Shown here in pieces: positions 23,701 through 33,661 of a DNA stretch of 64,000 nucleotides. Source of the stretch: Cyanophora paradoxa. Its lineage: Eukaryota > Glaucocystophyceae > Cyanophorales > Cyanophoraceae. The DNA lies in contig QPMI01000618.1 of assembly GCA_004431415.1 (NCBI GenBank), forward strand, positions 37,311 to 101,310. The letters run 5' to 3'. The translations under genes and the position numbers were made by a program. The notes under the pieces were generated by a model. That model saw nothing but the letters and a program-made list of their open reading frames with translations. It ran no database searches and was not told where the DNA came from. Every line of letters starts with the position of its first letter. The first letter of the stretch is position 1.

Positions 23701-25671
23701 GCCGAGGTCCCCAGCCAGGTCCCTTCGGCGCTATTTTCAGATGCGGGGAGGGGGAAGAAGCGGGCGGGGGGGGGTACGCGGACTCGACGGTGACGTGGAC
23801 GCCGTCGGTGGAGGAGCCGACGTCGAAGTCGGCGGGAGGGGTACGGCCCCGCCGCTCGAACTCGGCCACGGACGCCCGCACCAGAGCGCTCGGGCTCTCC
23901 CTGCCGCCCCCAAGGGTGGGTGAGCGGGGCCGAGGGGGGGTAAGGAAGCAATAGAGGGTTCCGCGCTCCGCGCACCGAGCGAGCCAGCGTGTACCCTCGT
24001 TCGGGTCCCGAAGCACGGGCGCGTCGGCGGCGTTCGATGCCACCATGTACCCTGCCGAAATGTTCAGTTCCCCCGGAGGGGGGGAGAAAGGGGGTAGGGG
24101 CGCGCCCTGGATGTCGACGACCCAGGCGAGGGTGTTGGGGGTGACGCGTACCCCCGCCAGGCGCGCCGGCACGTCCCGCAGCGCCGTGTCGGCCGCGAAG
24201 ACGACGCGCTCGCCAAGGGGCGGCCCGCCGGCGTGCGGGGCCGAGGCCGGCCGCCCGCGCCCCCGCGGGAATGGGAGCGAGAGGCCGGGCTGCGCGTAGC
24301 GGACGGCGGGCGCGACGGAACTGTTGACCGCCGCCTCGATCGCGTGGGTCACCATCAGCAGCTCGGGGTTGCCCCAGTCTGCGCGCCGGCCGGCGGGCCG
24401 GCGCCGAGTCGGCGGGAGGAGGAGCGGGCGGGCCGGGGCCGAAGGGGACGCGCGCACCGCTGTAGACCGGGGTCCACGCGGGGGCGCCGGCCTGGGCCCG
24501 AGCCGCCTTGAACCACGGCCGCGATCTCGGGTCTAAGGGGGGGAGGGGGGGAGGCGTTGGAGGGGTACGGGTTGGCGCGAGGGGGGTAGTGGCTCCGCGG
24601 ACCGTAGCTCTCCTTCAGCGTGTACGCCGCTGCAATGGCGCCGTCCGCCGCCAGGGGGTACTCGAAGGTCTCGAAGGGGTACGCCGGGTCCGCGATGGAG
24701 AACTGCGCGGCCGGTGAGGGGGTACGGGCATCCGGAGGGGGTTACATCGATGCCCGTGCCTTCCACGTCGCGAGGGACCCGTTGGGGTGGTTGATTCGGT
24801 TGGCGCCCCAGAAGTATCCTGAGGGGGGTACGAGTACGAGCGCGGTGGGCGGTGGGGCGAGAGCGGAGGGAAGGGAGGGTTTGGGGCGCTGGTACCCGAG
24901 TCGGTCGCGACGTAAATCCAGTAGAGTGTGGGAAGGTCCGCCATCACCGCAGAGAACATGCTGCGGGGGCGCGGCGCGGCGCTCAGCGGCTCAGCTGCAG
25001 TGCAGCGTGCGCCGGCGCAGCGAGGCGGGGCCGGGGGCCGGGGGCCGGGAGGGGCCGGGAGGGCCGGGGGCCGGGGGCCGGGGGCCGGGGGCCGGGGGCC
25101 GGACCTGACGAGCTCGTCGGGGCGGGCAGGGAGACGACGCCCGCCTCGAACGCCGTCGCCGCGAGCCGCACGGCGCGCGCCATCGGCTGCAGCACCTCGC
25201 TCCGCACCGCCGACCGCACTGCCGCCGGCGCGCGCGGGCGTCGGCGCGACGGCGCCGCCTCGGCTCGCCTAGGGGCACATGTACAGGCCTAGGCCTAGGC
25301 CGGGCCGGGGGCGCACGCTCGGAGACGTAGCCGCCGCGGGCCGAGGTCGCCGTGTCCTGGATGACCTGCCGCGACAGCTGCGGAACGCGTCCCCGCGTCA
25401 GCGCGCCGAGGCCGAGCGCAGGGCGCGCGTGTGCGCAGCGTGGATGCGAAGCGCTCACAAGATAAACGATGCAGAACACGGCTCCGCTCGCCACTAGGAT
25501 CTCCACGGCGAAGATGAGTGCAATGGCGACCTTAAGGCTGATCCTGAGCTGCCGACTCGGCTTGGCGGCCGCGGGCGCAGCAGCTGCAGCTGCAGGAGGC
25601 GCGACATGATGCGCCTCCTGGTCTCCGTGACCGGTTTCGAAGTCGGCGGGCGCAACCGACGAGGGCTGCAT
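20738..25671 (-). CDS. Cache-sensor class III adenylyl/guanylyl cyclase
   Basis: A membrane receptor cyclase making a cyclic nucleotide from NTP. From the chosen ATG (25671), a short N-terminus leads to one membrane segment (VAIALIFAVEILVASGAVFC). Next is an extracytoplasmic Cache-like sensor with DPRSRPWF (near 24515), then a second membrane segment (AGAAALVAVSVVGAAFSALL, near 23550). A long low-complexity linker follows, and then the catalytic domain. The catalytic exons give FIDIVGFTTLTEQLSP (first metal Asp), SFAGDQVMAIWN (second metal Asp) and FTAIGDSVNLASRLES (transition-state Asn and Arg). Thr replaces the Asp/Cys used by animal AC/GC at the purine-selecting site, as in many bacterial-type cyclases, so I cannot assign ATP or GTP. 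The TAIGDS/VNLASR junction is a clean intron, 21210-21280, with a GTACCCC donor. Stop at 20738. An earlier in-frame ATG at 25920 is possible. Confidence 0.85.
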
Positions 25672-25994
25672 CTTCTCAGATGCAGGCCGGATGGCTCGCC
25701 GGGAGCCGCCCGCACGCCCCAGCTCCGAAACGGCCGCGGTGCCCGGCACGCGGCTGATCCGGATGGATAGGGTTGCTAGGGCAGGGGTCGCCGACGCCGG
25801 GTCGAGCAGCTCTGGCCCATCCGCAAGCGATAAGCCGAGCTCCGCTGCCGCGCGACCCCAGCCGCCCACTACTGCTGCTTCTGTCGCGTACCCCAACAGG
25901 AGGAGAAAAGGCGGTGCCATTCTGTGTCCAGGAGCTCGATCACACGCTCGGACTCGCCTGGGAGATCAAACAAGGACTAGCGAGCCGACAGGCG
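25672..25994. promoter_or_regulatory. Divergent intergenic region (cyclase - / NFACT +)
   Basis: About 320 bp separate the two divergent start codons, so both promoters should lie here. I see no TATA box or other recognisable element. The region stays open on the minus strand up to 25920, so the cyclase N-terminus could be longer. Confidence 0.4.
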
Positions 25995-28900
25995 ATGGCG
26001 GCCGCTTTCGGGTCTCCCGCGTGCGTGCCAGGGTCGGCGCTCTTCCGATCGCTCAGCACACTGCAAGCCACTCCGTGCCAGCTTGTTTCGACGGCGCTGG
26101 CCCCGGCTGCGCGCGCGTGGCCGATCGGACAGCGCGCGCTGACAGCATGCGGAGCGCGCCGGCATGCAGCAGCGAGGCCCCCCTGCTCGGGGCGGGCGTT
26201 TGAAGCGCCCCGCAGGCTCCCACGGCTCACGAGCGCATGGCTCGCTGGCGACGGGCTGCGCGCCCCGCGCCCTCGAGCTCCCGGGGCCGCGGGCGCGTGC
26301 CCGCCCACGGCGCCGCCGGCGCCTGCTGCCGCCGCTGCGGCGCCGCCGGAGGCACAGCCGGCGGAGCGCTCGCCGTCGTCGTCGGCGGGCGGCCTGCAGC
26401 CTTTCGACTTCACGGCGCTCGCGGCGGTCGTGCACGAGCTGCGGGGCGGGTGGCTGCCCGCGCGCTGCGACAACGTCGTGCAGGAGGACCCCTTCACGCT
26501 CAAGCTCTGCCTCCGGACGCTCGAGCGGCGCGAGTGGCTCACCATCTGCTGGCACCCGCAGGCCCGCCCCCCCGCCCGCCCGCCCGCCCGCCCGCCCCCA
26601 CGCCCGCCGCCCGGCCCGCCGCCTTGAGCTGCGCCTCTGAAGCGCTCGCGCGGCGCAGTCGTGCCATATGGCGATGGGCCCTGCGCCGCCGCGGGGCCAG
26701 GACACCTTCGCTCTCTCGGACGCCCTGCGCCACCAGCTCAACGGGCTCGCCCTCGTCGCCGTCGAGCTCCCCCGCCCCTTCGAGCGCGTCGCCGAACTCC
26801 AGGCGCGCCCGACCGGATCGTCCCTACACAAAAAGACTGACGCGCCCTTGCTTCCAGTTCGCGCGGCGGCCGGGCGAGGCGCCGCTGTTCCGCGTGTACG
26901 CCGAGCTCGCCGGGCGCCTCTCGAACGTCGCCCTCGTCAACGGGGCCGGCCTCGTCGTCTCCTGTGCCGAGCAGGCCCGCCCGCCCAAGCTCTTTTCCGC
27001 TCTTGGTGTGCCCGCCGCCGCTCAGAGGGGCGCGCGCAGAGGGGCCGCTCGGGGTCGGCCGCGCGGTCGCTGCAGACGGGGCGGCCGTACGCGCCGCCGC
27101 CCGCGCAGCCGGCCGCGGAGCCGAGCGCGGACGAGCCGCCCGAGGCCTGGCGGCAGCGCGTCGCCTCCGCCCCGGGGCCCCTCTCCAAGCGCCTCGTCGG
27201 GTGCGCACTGTACCCTGGCCGGGCGGACCGCTCTTGGCCAAGCCGGCCCGGCCGCAGGGCGTACAAGGGCGTGTCGCCGGCGCTGGCGCGGGCGATGTGC
27301 GAGCGTGCGGGGCTGGATCCGGCCTCGGACGCCGCGGCGCTCTCCGCGGGCGGGTGGGACGCCCTCTGGGGGCGCGCGTGGCTCCCCTGGCTCGCCGCCC
27401 TCGCCGGCGGGCCCGCCGCGTTCCGCCCCTCCCGATCCCGTGCGGGGCCCTCTGTTTAGCCCCTCCCCGCTTCCCCCGACGCCCCGCCGCAGCCTCGGGG
27501 TACTGCGTCCTCGGCTGGCGGGCGGGGGCGGAGGAGGAGCCTGCGGGGCCCGAGGAAGAGGCGGAGGCGGCGGAGGCGGCGGCGCGCTGGGGCGCCGTGA
27601 GCGCCCTCGTCAGCGGCTACTACGGCGGCCGAAGCGACGCCGAGATCCACGCCCGCGAGCGCTCCCAGGCGCGCATTCATTCCCGTACCCCCGTCGCGCC
27701 GCCGCCGCCGCCGACCCGTACCCCGCAGCTGCTGCAGCGCGTCCGGACGGCGCTGGGGAAGGTCCTCTCCTCCCCCCCCCTTCCTGCCTCTGTACCCCTC
27801 CCCCGCTGATCCACGGGGGGTACGCGTTCGTTCAGGTCCGGGCGAGGCTCGCGACCTTCGAGGCGAAGCTCGCCGAGTCCGCCGGCGCCGCCGCGTGCGC
27901 ACGGCGACCCCCGCGCACCCGTACCCCCCTTCCTTCCTTCCTTCGCCCCGAGCCTCGGCGCCGCAGGCTGAAGCAGACGGCGGACGAGATTCTGGCGTTC
28001 CAGTGGCGCTGGCAGCCCGGCGACGCCAGCCTCGAGGTGGGTACAGCGTTTTTGACCGCTAGCTGGCCGCCCTCCGCCGATCAAGGGTGGCGGGGGGTAC
28101 ATGTACAGGTGGAGGACTTCGAGACGGGGGAGGCGCGGAGCGTCGATGTGGACGCGGACGCGGGGCCCGCCGCCTCCGCCGCCCGCCTCTACGTCGTGCG
28201 CGCCCCCCCTCCCCGCCCCCCCCCCGGGCGGTGGGGGGTACGAGTTTCTGACGGGCGAGCGTTCGCCCGGCAGGCGAGCTCGAAGCTGAGGCGGGCGGCG
28301 GGGCACGTGGCGCCCCTCGCCGACGACGCCGCCGCAGAGCTCGAGTACCTTCTCTCGGTACACGTACCCCCCGCGCGCCTCTTTCTTCTTCCCCCCCGGG
28401 GGGATGAACCAGCGGGACGGCGGGGTACAGGTGGAGGAGGCGCTGGAGGCGCTCGGGGAGGGGCCCGGGGGCCCCGCCGAGGCGGCCGCCCTTTCCGAGA
28501 TCCGCGACGAGCTCCGTGCGCCCGTACCCCCCGGATTCCGACGGTCCGGGCCCTCTGAACGGCGTACCCCCCACAGAGGAGCAGGGCTACGTACGGGCGC
28601 CGCGGGCGGCCGCGGGGCGGGCGCAGCAGCGGCAGCAGGGCAAGAAGAAGGGCGGGGGCGGCGAGAAGGGCGCGGGGGCCCCGGGCCCGGGGCCGGGGGA
28701 CATGCGGCGGCTGGTGAGCCCGGGTGGCCTCGAGGTCCTCGCCGGCCGCAACAACCGCCAGGCCCGTGTACCCCTCCCCCCTCCCTCGTCGATCTACCCC
28801 TGATCCGCCCGCCTTCGCCCCCGGCTCCGCAGAACGACGCGCTGACGTTCCGCATCGCCGGCGACAACGACCTCTGGTTCCACGCCCAGGCGGGCCCCTT

Positions 28901-29425
28901 TCCGCGTCCCCTCGGCCCCCCACGCCTGACTCTGCGCCGGGGCCGGCGCAGGGCGTGCCGGGGGCGCACGTTCTGCTGCGGGGCGCCCTCGCCGGCCGCG
29001 CCGGCGCGGAGGCGGCGGCGGAGGCCGATCTCCAGTTCGCCGCCGACGTCGCCGGTGCCCGCGCCCGCGCCCGCACCCGCGCTCGGCTCTCCGCGGCGCG
29101 CTCTTCTGACGCCGACGCGGCGGTGTGGCGTCGCGGCGCAGCGCACCTGAGCCGGGCGCGGGGCAGCGGGCGGGTGCCGGTGGGCGTCTCCCGGCGGAAG
29201 CACCTGGCGCGGCCGAGGGGCGGGCGGCCGGGGGCCGTCCTCGTCCGCAGCGTCGAGCGGACGCTCTACGGGCGCCCCGACGCCGCCGCCGCCGCCGTCG
29301 CCGGCGCCGCGCGGGCCGCCGATCGCGAGGCGGAGGCGGCCGCGGCCGCCGGCGCGCGGCGGGGCAAGCAGCGGCGGGGGGCGCCGCCGCCGCCGGCTTC
29401 GGATTCGAATTCGCTATCCAATTGA
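25995..29425 (+). CDS. NFACT-family (Rqc2/RqcH/NEMF-like) ribosome quality-control protein, probably organellar
   Basis: NFACT proteins bind stalled large ribosomal subunits carrying peptidyl-tRNA and recruit tRNA to extend the nascent chain. The ATG at 25995 opens a long Ser/Ala/Arg-rich presequence. The NFACT-N start follows: DFTALAAVVHELRGGWLPAR (about 26405). Next exons give ALSDALRHQLNGLALVAVEL, an exon with GEAPLFRVYAELAGRLSN and VNGAGLVVSC, a coiled-coil middle with LKQTADEILAFQWRW, and the diagnostic NFACT-R block: VLAGRNNRQ / NDALTFRIAGDNDLWFH, then GVPGAHVLLRG. The C-terminus reads AVLVRSVERTLYGRP and ends in an Ala/Arg-rich tail (stop near 29425). Many introns begin GTACCCC. The architecture, with a presequence and without the extra eukaryotic NEMF C-terminal domain, suggests the bacterial-type plastid or mitochondrial form. 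Confidence 0.85.
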
Positions 29426-29862
29426 GGTTGTCGGAATGAACCCAAATGCCAGCCTTCGTCTACGCAGTGTTTGTAATATTAAATCTTTGGTGTCTAGATC
29501 TTTCGCATCTGTTCTGCTATATTAATATTATTGTTTTGCATCTAGATCTGTTTTGCTAGCTAGATCTCTGGGACTAGAGGCCGTGGGGGACCTTCGGAAG
29601 GCTACAGGCCTACTAGGCATGCCCAATATTAATGTGGCGTGCCTTCATTGCAGCGGCTTACAAATCAGCGCATGCGCAGTAAATATTCTTCGACATCGTA
29701 AGCCGTTGACCATGAAGGGCGGATCAGAACTTGATCCTAGTGGCTACGGAATGGGTCGAGCTAGAAGAAGTGATGGAGGAGACCGGAATGGGCTTCGACG
29801 CTGCGGGAAGCCGAGCTGCCAGCGCTGAGATCAGATTTCGTCGACGTCCGTCTTCACGAGTT
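29426..29862. other. Spacer, convergent
   Basis: AT-richer DNA with AGATCTAG words (29490-29570). No exon is visible. Confidence 0.5.
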
Positions 29863-30160
29863 CTAGGCGCGAAGGCGCGAAATACTGTCTAAATTGGCGC
29901 GAAAGAGCACGAAACTCGCACCTGCGAGGGTGCGTGCACGTGTCGACGCGGACGTGCTCCGTCGCGGCCGTCTCGAAGCGGTGGGCGACCTGCTGCTGCT
30001 CCTCGCGCAGGAAGTCTCGGGCGGCTGCGAAAGAAGGTCTTCAGCGCTGGACGAGCCGCGAAATGCTCGAGGGGCGAAATTCGAAACGCGCACCTTTATG
30101 AGCGGCGTAGGAGCGCGCCCGACGGTAGATTTCGCGGAGGAAAAACGTGGCGAAAGTCAT
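29863..30160 (-). CDS. Predicted 57-residue helical protein (three exons)
   Basis: This small gene was read by eye. Exon 1, 30160-30094, starts MTFATFFLREIYRRARSYAA. Exon 2, 30024-29940, reads ARDFLREEQQQVAHRFETAA. Exon 3, 29884-29863, ends ISRLRA and stops at 29865-29863. Both introns are GT-AG and all phases agree (67 + 85 + 22 nt = 58 codons with stop). The protein would be almost entirely amphipathic helix rich in Arg and Glu, like small organelle-complex subunits, but I do not recognise a family. It could also be the 3' end of a longer gene, although the ATG lies in a good position. Confidence 0.4.
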
Positions 30161-30368
30161 TCTAGTACTAGTGCTGCCGAAACGCTGGGATGTATAGCTG
30201 GTTTTGCGGTTTGGTTTTGGGCGATGAATTCGTGAAGTTGTGCGCTGATCAAGACGTAGACCTCACGAATTCGAAGCGTCAATCCCCCGATCTCCTCTCT
30301 AGATCTAGCTCTAGCTCTAGCTCTATAGCTAGCGCTGTACTAGCTAGCGATCTAGCTAAATCTAGCTA

Positions 30369-31895
30369 ACTAGTGGCCCGGCCGCGTTTTGGCGCGCCGG
30401 GGGTGCAAGGGGGGAATCTGGATCTAATGAAAGAGTAGTAGTGGCACGAACATGCACGGGGCAGATGTAGATCGACCCCGGCCCAGCGCGCGCGGCAGGT
30501 TGAAGTAGTAAAGATAGAGACAGATTATATGTGATTGTAAAGAGTAGAAAAGGGCTGATAAGCAGACGCTGCGATCTAACCGAATAAAGAAAAGCCTGAA
30601 TGAACGGCGAGATTGAGCGCACTGTATATGAAAGATTGTTCTGGAGCGAAAAAACTCTGCGCATCAACTGTGTTCGCACGGCCTACCCCTAACCCTGAAC
30701 AGCTGGCTAAAAGATGATGGTGCTGTCTGCAGAGGGCTCGCCGTAAACATAGGCGATCCAGGACGACCTGCGGGGTCAGACCGGCGTACGACCTGCTGGA
30801 GATCTAGACTCGAGCTCGCCAGGGGGTCAGACCGGCGTACGACCTGCTGGAGATCTAGACTCGAGCTCCACCGAGCTGGACTGCTGGCCGGGTGGCAGAC
30901 GGCGGGTACGCAGGCACGCGGCGCAACGCGGGGCACACGCGGGGCGCAGACTAAGGATACAAGTGCCACGTCGTGCGCAGCACGCGAACTAGTCTGCTGG
31001 CCAGGTGCCGAGCGCAACAATTGCAAGAGCGCCCGGCCCAGCAGGCGTGCTCGGCCGGCTCACGCGGTTCTGCGGCGCACGCGATGTCGGCGGCTTGCTG
31101 AGCGCAGCAAGAGACTAGCTACAGTCTGGACTCAGTGACTGCCGCGCAAAATTTAGAGGAGACAGCTAGCGCTGGTAGAAGTGGTTAACGTTGGCATCCA
31201 AAACCGCCGCGTGACACCCCAGCCCCGCGCGAAGGAAAGGCCCGGAGAGCTCAGATCTACAGCTAGAGCCTAGCAAAATTTAGAGGAGACAGCTGGGAGA
31301 AGTGGTTGCCATGCAAAACCGCCGCGTGACACCCCAGCGCCGCGCGAATGAGAGGCTAGCAAAATTTAGAGGAGACAGCTGGGAGAAGTGATTGCCATGC
31401 AAAACCGCCGCGTGACACCCCAGCGCCGCGCGAAGGAGAGGCTAGCAAAATTTAGAGGAGACAGCTGGGAGAAGTGGTTGCCATGCACAACCGCCGCGTG
31501 ACACCCCAGCGCCGCGCGAAGGAGAGGCCCGGAGAGCTCAGATCTACATCTAGAGCCTAGAAATTGGTTTTCCCCGAGTTCCTGCAGACCGCCGGGCAAC
31601 CTGCTCTAGACTCGAGTTCTGACTGCAGCTGCAGACTGGAGAGAGGAGATGAGAGCTGTCGCGAAGAGACGACAAGATCGAAAGAGAGAAAACTGGTTTT
31701 CCCCCTCGAAAACCGCTTTTTGCGTGCACGCTCCCAGCGACCAACACGTGTCGCAACGCCATTTTGGCTCATTTTTTTCCTGCGTTGCAAACTGGACCTC
31801 GAAAACGGCCTCATAGAAGAATTTTGGCTGAAGCGAGGGAATTTAACGGGAAGCAAGGGGGGGAAGACCTTCGGTCTTCTTTTCCCCCCTTGCAA
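30369..31895 (-). mobile_element. Dispersed repeat, copy A (inverse of 48556-49127)
   Basis: Read on the minus strand, this interval matches 48556-49127 in the same order. It has a terminal block around TTGCAAGGGGGG and the phrase TTCAGCCAAAATT, then GCAACGC, AAAGCGGTTTTCG and GGAAAACCA-type words. The unit containing AACCACTTCTCCC and CTGTCTCCTCTA follows, and the last block is CCCCCCTTGCACCCCCGGCG to GGCCGGGCCACTAGT. No transposase is visible, so it is a non-autonomous or decayed element. Copy A is longer because of its internal tandem array and extra sequence. Confidence 0.65.
31147..31558. repeat. Four-unit tandem array within the dispersed repeat
   Basis: Units begin CAAAATTTAGAGGAGACAGC at about 31147, 31273, 31360 and 31447, and each contains CCGCCGCGTGACACCCCAG. 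The middle units are about 87 bp. The outer units are longer because they carry GGCCCGGAGAGCTCAGATCT before GAGCCTAG. The copy at 48556-49127 has only one diverged unit. Confidence 0.85.
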
Positions 31896-32047
31896 TTAAG
31901 CTCGCCGAGTATATACGCATATACGTATACGTATACGTCTCCTCGAGCTCAACTCTAAATTAAAGCCAGCTCCGGCCGGCCAGCTCCTCGCAATCGATCG
32001 AGCTTTCTATACTGAGCAGCAGCAGCGGGATCGAAGCGAGAAGCGCC

Positions 32048-32745
32048 ATGTCCAGCGAGAAGCAGCTGCAGCAGGACGGTGCGCGCGCGTGCATATGCGT
32101 TGCGGCGCACGCCTCAGCTCGCGATCGATATCGGCTCCCGATCCCGAGTTTTCGCGGCCTGAGAAAGTGTTTTCGCGCGCGCGCGCGCGCGCGCGCGCAG
32201 CGATGTCTACGGGCGCCGGCGACGCCCAGAAGATGCAGGATCCGAGCAGCCCTCTCTTCATGCCTCGGCGCGATGAGGACGTCGAGCCCGGTGCGATTTC
32301 GCGCCGCGCGGCCCGCCGAGTTTCGCGCGACCGCGCTCCCTCTAGATCTTCACTCACGCTAGCCATGGCTTTCGCGGGCCGCGGATCGGAGCGCAGGCAG
32401 CCTCGCTTATCCTTTCCCGGCGTCGGAGGGCGCCGGGGACCGCTCAAGCGGCTTGGACAACGAGCGGCTGGAGCAGGTGCGCGCCTCCTAATTTCGAGCG
32501 CGCTTCCGATCGCGAATTGAAGCGCTCCCGCAATCGCGAGCCAGGTCGTGCGCAGCGAGGTGCGGGCGGCGGTCGGAGACGATTCGGCTCCCGGTGGCGC
32601 GGACTTCGAGCGGCAGTGCTCCGGATCCGACGCCGACCGGGAGCGGGCCCGGGGTCTTTGCGAGCCGGCCCGCGCGGACTTCGCGGGGGGAGACCGCGGG
32701 CGGGGGGGTTTCCAGGGGCCCGCCGGCGGCGACCGCGCCCTGTAG
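32048..32745 (+). CDS. Predicted small protein of about 131 residues, unrecognised
   Basis: Four exons join in frame. Exon 1 (about 32048-32078) reads MSSEKQLQQD. Exon 2 (about 32202-32291) reads STGAGDAQKMQDPSSPLFMP and onward. Exon 3 (about 32396-32479) reads AYPFPASEGAGDRSSGLDNE. Exon 4 (about 32546-32745) starts VVRSEVRAAVGDDSAPGG and stops at TAG 32743-32745. All introns are GT-AG with consistent phases; the first ends in a (CG)n tract (32175-32199). The product is hydrophilic, Asp/Gly/Arg-rich and probably disordered. I do not recognise it, and low complexity makes it hard to exclude chance. Confidence 0.4.
32175..32199. repeat. (CG)n dinucleotide run
   Basis: Alternating CG (about 12 units) immediately upstream of a CAG acceptor in the small gene at 32048-32745. 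Alternating CG is prone to Z-DNA. Confidence 0.8.
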
Positions 32746-33661
32746 GCTGCAGCTGAATTCACGCAGGATTCGGCGGAGCTTCTATGCATTTCTTGCTTAA
32801 TAGCTTCGGCGCCCGGCCCTTCTTCCGGTCCCTGATCATGATTTCGGGCTTCGCCTGCGAATCTAGTTGCTGAGTGGTCCAGGGACGACAACTCGGCCGC
32901 GGGATCTGTAATTATAATCACAAATATTTCATGCATCAGCGACTGCCGGGGCCGCTGCTGGCCGCAGTGTCACAGTGCAAATAAATCTATAGTTAGGCCA
33001 ACTGCAAGGGTTATCAATTATAATCAGGCCGGCCAGGGAGGGCCATGCCAGGTCGCCGGCCGAGAACGTCGGACTACGTATACGGCCGCGGCCCGCGCGC
33101 GGTCGACCGTCGGATCCGGGGACGTCCCCGGGGCCCGGGGGCACTGCAGCTGCCGCAGTGCGCGCCGCGGCCGCATGACATGATGCGCGCGCAGTGCATG
33201 CAGCGCCGGACACGGCGCCGACCGCTGACGATCGAGGCCAGCTCGCAGGCCATCATGATCAGGCCGCAGCTGCAGCCAGCCGCTGAGCTGCAGCCTCGCT
33301 AGCTGCAGCTAGCGCTAGCGCTGCAGGGCATATGCATCGCACGGAGCTGCATCGTGCAACTGCAGCTGCGCAGTGCGCATGCAGTGCCGCCCGCGTGCGC
33401 ATTTACATCTCGCCGATATCGTGTACCCCGACCCGTCTCTTGCAGCTCGTGCAAGCAAGCGACGCAAAACAAGCTCTTCGCGACACGAAACTAAGCTTTC
33501 TGGCTCGCTAGTAGTAGCATAGTACCCGCCACGACGCCTCTCAAGTGCGCAACCTCCGTCTAGCGCGATGTTGTCGCGGGCGAGGGAGCAAGCTGACGCG
33601 CTCCGCAGCACGTGCATCCGCGCGCTGCGCCGGCACAGCGCCACCCGCCGGTCTCGCTTCG
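32746..33661. other. Palindrome-rich spacer upstream of the TIR gene
   Basis: No exon is recognised. It is dense in self-complementary words (CTGCAGCTGCAG-type at 33141-33325, GCTAGCGCTAGC-like at 33301-33325, GATATC, CATATGCATCGC). The promoter of the TIR gene should lie in the last few hundred bases. Confidence 0.45.

Larger units (their letters stand above)
30161..32047. other. Gene-free repeat-rich interval
   Basis: This holds a dispersed repeat copy (30369-31895) with an internal tandem array (31147-31558), and a CTAG-rich run (30299-30370, repeats of TCTAGC). It also has a direct repeat around GGTCAGACCGGCGTACGACC at 30774 and 30826, each followed by TGCTGGAGATCTAGACTCGA. No coding exon is seen. 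Confidence 0.6.

Noticed and set aside
26237-28558. 773-codon plus-strand open frame
   Set aside because: It runs through NFACT introns and reads the real exons in the wrong frame; low-complexity Arg/Pro/Ala content comes from high GC and lack of stops.
27677-29203. 508-codon minus-strand open frame opposite NFACT
   Set aside because: It is antisense to exons with clear NFACT-R motifs and is low complexity.
31147-31558. CRISPR-like array
   Set aside because: Units are long, contiguous and without unique spacers; this is a tandem repeat in a eukaryotic genome.
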